Below, piece by piece: positions 47,937 through 50,119 of a stretch of DNA of 50,119 bases. The DNA is from Granulosicoccaceae sp. 1_MG-2023 (GTDB taxonomy: Bacteria > Pseudomonadota > Gammaproteobacteria > Granulosicoccales > Granulosicoccaceae), in assembly GCA_030546905.1 (NCBI GenBank), contig JAUOPI010000028.1:1-50119 (forward strand). Reading direction: 5' to 3'. How positions within the stretch are numbered: position 1 is the stretch's first letter; each line of letters starts with the position of its first letter. The notes under the pieces were generated by a model, which was given only the letters and a program-made list of their open reading frames with translations, did not search any database and was not told the DNA's origin. A program made the position numbers and the translations under genes.

Positions 47937-48632
47937 ATGTCCCGCTCTGTTTTTCGTCTGACACTGCCTATTCTGTTTGGCTATATCCCGTTGGGAACAG
48001 CGTTTGGCGTGCTGTTTTCGACCCAGCTGGATTACCCCTGGTGGGTGGCGCCCCTGACCGGGCTTGTAATCTATGCCGGGGCAGGGCAGATACTGGCGGT
48101 CAGCCTGCTGGCCAGCCATGCCGGCTTGCTGGAGGTGTTTGTGGCGATGTTTGTGCTCAACTCCCGGCACCTGTTCTATGGCTTGTCTCTGCTGGGGCGC
48201 TTCCGCGGCGCGGGCTGGCGCAAAGCCTATCTGATATTCGGCCTTACGGATGAAACCTATTCCCTGTTAACCAGCCGGCCACAAAACGCGGACAGGAAAA
48301 CCGAGCAGGAGATCGATTTCCGCATTACCGCCCTGAACCAGTGCTACTGGATCGTGGGTTGTGCGCTCGGGGCCTTGCTTGCCGATAATCTGCGTTTTGA
48401 CACCAGCGGCATCGAGTTCGCGCTGGTTGCGCTGTTTATTGTCCTGACGATTGAGCAGTTCAAGGCACTGGGCGACAGTTTTCCGATCTGGACCGGTGCC
48501 GCTGCGGCGGCTATTGCGATAGTGTTTCTGGAACCTGCGCACCAGCTTATCGGCGCTATTGTGATCGTGACCGGTGTACTGCTGATCCAGTACCGCAAAC
48601 TGCGCTCAGAAGTGGCAGGGGAGGGCGTCTGA
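47937..48632 (+). CDS. azlC: Branched-chain amino acid exporter large subunit, AzlC family
   Basis: 231 residues from the ATG at 47937 (a TTG at 47907 is also in frame). Six or so hydrophobic segments; GYIPLGTAFGVLF, YAGAGQILAVSLL and LNSRHLFYGLSLL are AzlC family motifs. With AzlD it forms a two-component exporter for branched-chain amino acids (the pair YgaZH exports valine in E. coli). The azlD start follows one base after its stop. Confidence 0.92.
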   Translation: MSRSVFRLTLPILFGYIPLGTAFGVLFSTQLDYPWWVAPLTGLVIYAGAGQILAVSLLASHAGLLEVFVAMFVLNSRHLFYGLSLLGRFRGAGWRKAYLIFGLTDETYSLLTSRPQNADRKTEQEIDFRITALNQCYWIVGCALGALLADNLRFDTSGIEFALVALFIVLTIEQFKALGDSFPIWTGAAAAAIAIVFLEPAHQLIGAIVIVTGVLLIQYRKLRSEVAGEGV

Positions 48633-48633
48633 G

Positions 48634-48972
48634 ATGAGCGAAAGCGTCTACCTGGCCGCCTTTATCCTGCTTGCCGCAGTGGCGACGTTTGCCACCCGTG
48701 TGATTCCTTTTTTGTTCTTTGAACGGCACACGGAACACCCGCTGATACAGCATCTGGGGCGATATCTGCCGGCGGCAGTCATGGCAATGTTAGCGACCGT
48801 ATTCCTGCAGCAGTCCGCCGATTGGCAGGGTAAATTCCCCGGGCTGGATGCGCTGATTCCGGGCTTGCTGGTGGTGGCGGTTCACCTGTGGCGGCGCAAC
48901 ACGTTGTTGTCCATCGCTGCGGGTACGGCGACCTATATGGCGCTGTTGCAGTCGGGGATTCTCGGCGGCTGA
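48634..48972 (+). CDS. azlD: Branched-chain amino acid exporter small subunit, AzlD family
   Basis: 112 residues with about three to four hydrophobic segments; ATFATRVIPFLFF and LGRYLPAAVMAML are typical AzlD segments. Partner of the upstream AzlC; the genes are separated by one base, so translation is probably coupled. Confidence 0.9.
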   Translation: MSESVYLAAFILLAAVATFATRVIPFLFFERHTEHPLIQHLGRYLPAAVMAMLATVFLQQSADWQGKFPGLDALIPGLLVVAVHLWRRNTLLSIAAGTATYMALLQSGILGG

Positions 48973-49037
48973 AGTCGATGTGTCACCGCGCCAGTACGGA
49001 CATGGCCATAACCGTTTGAAATACAACAGGAGGACCA

Positions 49038-49649
49038 ATGGATTGCCCGAAATTACTCGGAGACAAGGACGCGTTAGACGTACGCCTCTCACAGATAAAT
49101 GAGTCTTCTATTGCCCCACTGACCGCCTTCGTGCAGCGGCTCCGCGAGAAGATGGGGGCCGATGCCGCAATCCCTTATTTCGATCCCTGGGATGGCGGGG
49201 TTAATGCAGAAGCATTGTTTTTGCTCGAAGCCCCCGGTCCGAAGGCAAGAAATTCCGGCTTTGTGTCGATGAACAACCCGGATGAGACGGCAAAGAACTT
49301 GTTCGTTATTTCCAGGGAAGCCGGTATTGATCGGAAACGAATTGCCATTTGGAACACTGTACCTTGGTACATAGGCTCAGATAGCAAAATACGCCCCGCT
49401 ACAGCAGCTGATATTGCCCGGGGAATCGAATCCCTTGCGGAATTGATTCAACTCCTGCCGAAGCTGCGTGCGATTGTTTTGGTCGGACAAAAAGCGGCCA
49501 AAGCTGAGAAGCATGTTCGCCGGGTCGCGCCCCATTTGACCGTGTTTACCAGTCCGCATCCAAGCCCGATGTTTGTTAATAGAAAGCCCGGGAATAGGGG
49601 GATTCTGCTTGATCGGTGGCGCAAAGTTCAGTCGTTTTTAGAGGGCTAG
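49038..49649 (+). CDS. Uracil-DNA glycosylase superfamily protein
   Basis: 203 residues. Motif A is FLLEAPGPKA with E64 (compare GEAPG in family 4/5 enzymes) and the second motif is SPHPSP with H174; NTVPWYIG and VLVGQKAAKAE lie in between as in the superfamily. It is not a Ung-type enzyme (no GQDPYH). Predicted role: base-excision repair or a related DNA-base function; catalytic activity is not proven. AGGAGG (49028-49033) is an ideal ribosome binding site. No linked repair gene. It follows azlD by 65 bases. Confidence 0.78.
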   Translation: MDCPKLLGDKDALDVRLSQINESSIAPLTAFVQRLREKMGADAAIPYFDPWDGGVNAEALFLLEAPGPKARNSGFVSMNNPDETAKNLFVISREAGIDRKRIAIWNTVPWYIGSDSKIRPATAADIARGIESLAELIQLLPKLRAIVLVGQKAAKAEKHVRRVAPHLTVFTSPHPSPMFVNRKPGNRGILLDRWRKVQSFLEG

Positions 49650-49754
49650 CCATCCGCTGGCTTAACGACGCGGATGGAAACCGGAGACCGGAACTAAGCC
49701 GGATTCGGAACTGAAAGTGCGTAGAACCCGGCTGTGACGGTTCCACCAAAGGCA
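49650..49754. other. Short intergenic region with a hairpin
   Basis: CCATCCGC (49650-49657) and GCGGATGG (49670-49677) form an 8-bp stem directly after the glycosylase stop; no T-run follows. Nothing else recognisable. Confidence 0.45.
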
Positions 49755-50079
49755 TTATTGGCTCGATATTTCATTTGAAAGCGGTGTTTGCCACCTGCTA
49801 CCGGTAAACTGACGGGAATAGAACGGCTCATAGTCGCGCTTCGTGTAGAGCCGCATCATCTCGCCGTCACGCCAAACCGCATGGTAGAAAAAATAAGCCG
49901 ATGGGATGCTCGAAGTCGTACTTTCGTGCCTCCTGCACCATTCTTTCTTTATAAGGGCGGAAGTCGTGTGTCGGAGGGCAGTCGGGACGGCGGTTTAGCT
50001 GATCCGCCATTGCCTGAGTCAGGATGATTTTTCCATTGGGTATACGCCGGTGTCTGCGTAGTGACATGGGGAAACTCAC
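49755..50079 (-). pseudogene. Frameshifted small gene of unknown function
   Basis: On the minus strand a frame from a GTG at 50077-50079 (or ATG at 50065-50067) reads RRHRRIPNGKIILTQAMADQL to KYDFEHPIGLFF and then ends early. Removing one T from the run of six (49888-49893) joins it to YHAVWRDGEMMRLYTKRDYE and on to a TAA at 49755-49757, giving about 107 residues. The joined sequence reads like a single small protein, so this is a one-base frameshift or a sequencing error in a homopolymer. I do not recognise the family. Confidence 0.6.
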
Positions 50080-50119
50080 TTGGGTGTTGTGAGGCGGCCG
50101 CGGGCAGAAAGCCCGGCGC
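50080..50119. other. Window end
   Basis: Forty GC-rich bases with no recognisable feature. Confidence 0.3.

Overview
The window reads as chromosome of a fairly GC-rich gammaproteobacterium. The soluble transhydrogenase SthA, a DusC-type dihydrouridine synthase, the malic enzyme-PTA fusion MaeB, an EntD-like phosphopantetheinyl transferase and two copies of a GTAGGAGC/GCTCCTAC palindromic repeat all fit that group (the repeat resembles those of Pseudomonas and Xanthomonas). I cannot assign a genus. I see no rRNA, tRNA, CRISPR array or intact transposase.

Bases 1-31.7 kb are mostly housekeeping and metabolic genes, many in convergent or divergent pairs: a double-length UvrA carrying four ABC modules; a PhyH-type dioxygenase; a phosphopantetheinyl transferase convergent with a stand-alone condensation-domain protein; leuS with a good promoter and a CRP/Vfr-like palindrome upstream; a Nit1-type amidase; a SulP transporter; sthA; maeB; a TauE/SafE permease; a LysR regulator divergent from an agmatinase/guanidino-acid hydrolase; a mutarotase-like protein; dusC; a small acidic unknown; a 4Fe-4S protein; a Tat-type dienelactone hydrolase; a membrane-anchored AraC regulator divergent from a lipoprotein penicillin/AHL-acylase-like enzyme; and an alanine/glycine:Na+ symporter behind a structured leader with a 30-codon ORF.

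Bases 31.9-43.2 kb hold a tightly packed six-gene defence operon with overlapping ends: hsdM, hsdS, two different DUF262 (GmrSD/SspE-like) genes, hsdR and a YgjP-like metallopeptidase. The DUF262 pair lies between hsdS and hsdR. Only the second protein carries the C-terminal DUF1524 HNH nuclease. Together with the target-recognition segments of hsdS, these genes are much more AT-rich than hsdM and hsdR. This suggests a recombining specificity subunit and an acquired second effector embedded in a type I restriction-modification operon, and it is the most interesting part of the window.

Bases 43.2-50.1 kb contain a molybdate regulon (modE, then modABC), with a 15-bp repeat containing a ModE-like half-site present twice exactly 100 bp apart. 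On both sides lie diverged copies of the same two short sequence blocks. After modC comes an integron-cassette-like unit (an 88-codon gene followed four bases later by a 61-bp attC-like element). Then follow azlCD for branched-chain amino acid export, a uracil-DNA-glycosylase-superfamily gene, and a small unknown gene on the minus strand broken by a one-base frameshift. The remnants, the cassette and the broken gene mark this end as recombinationally active.
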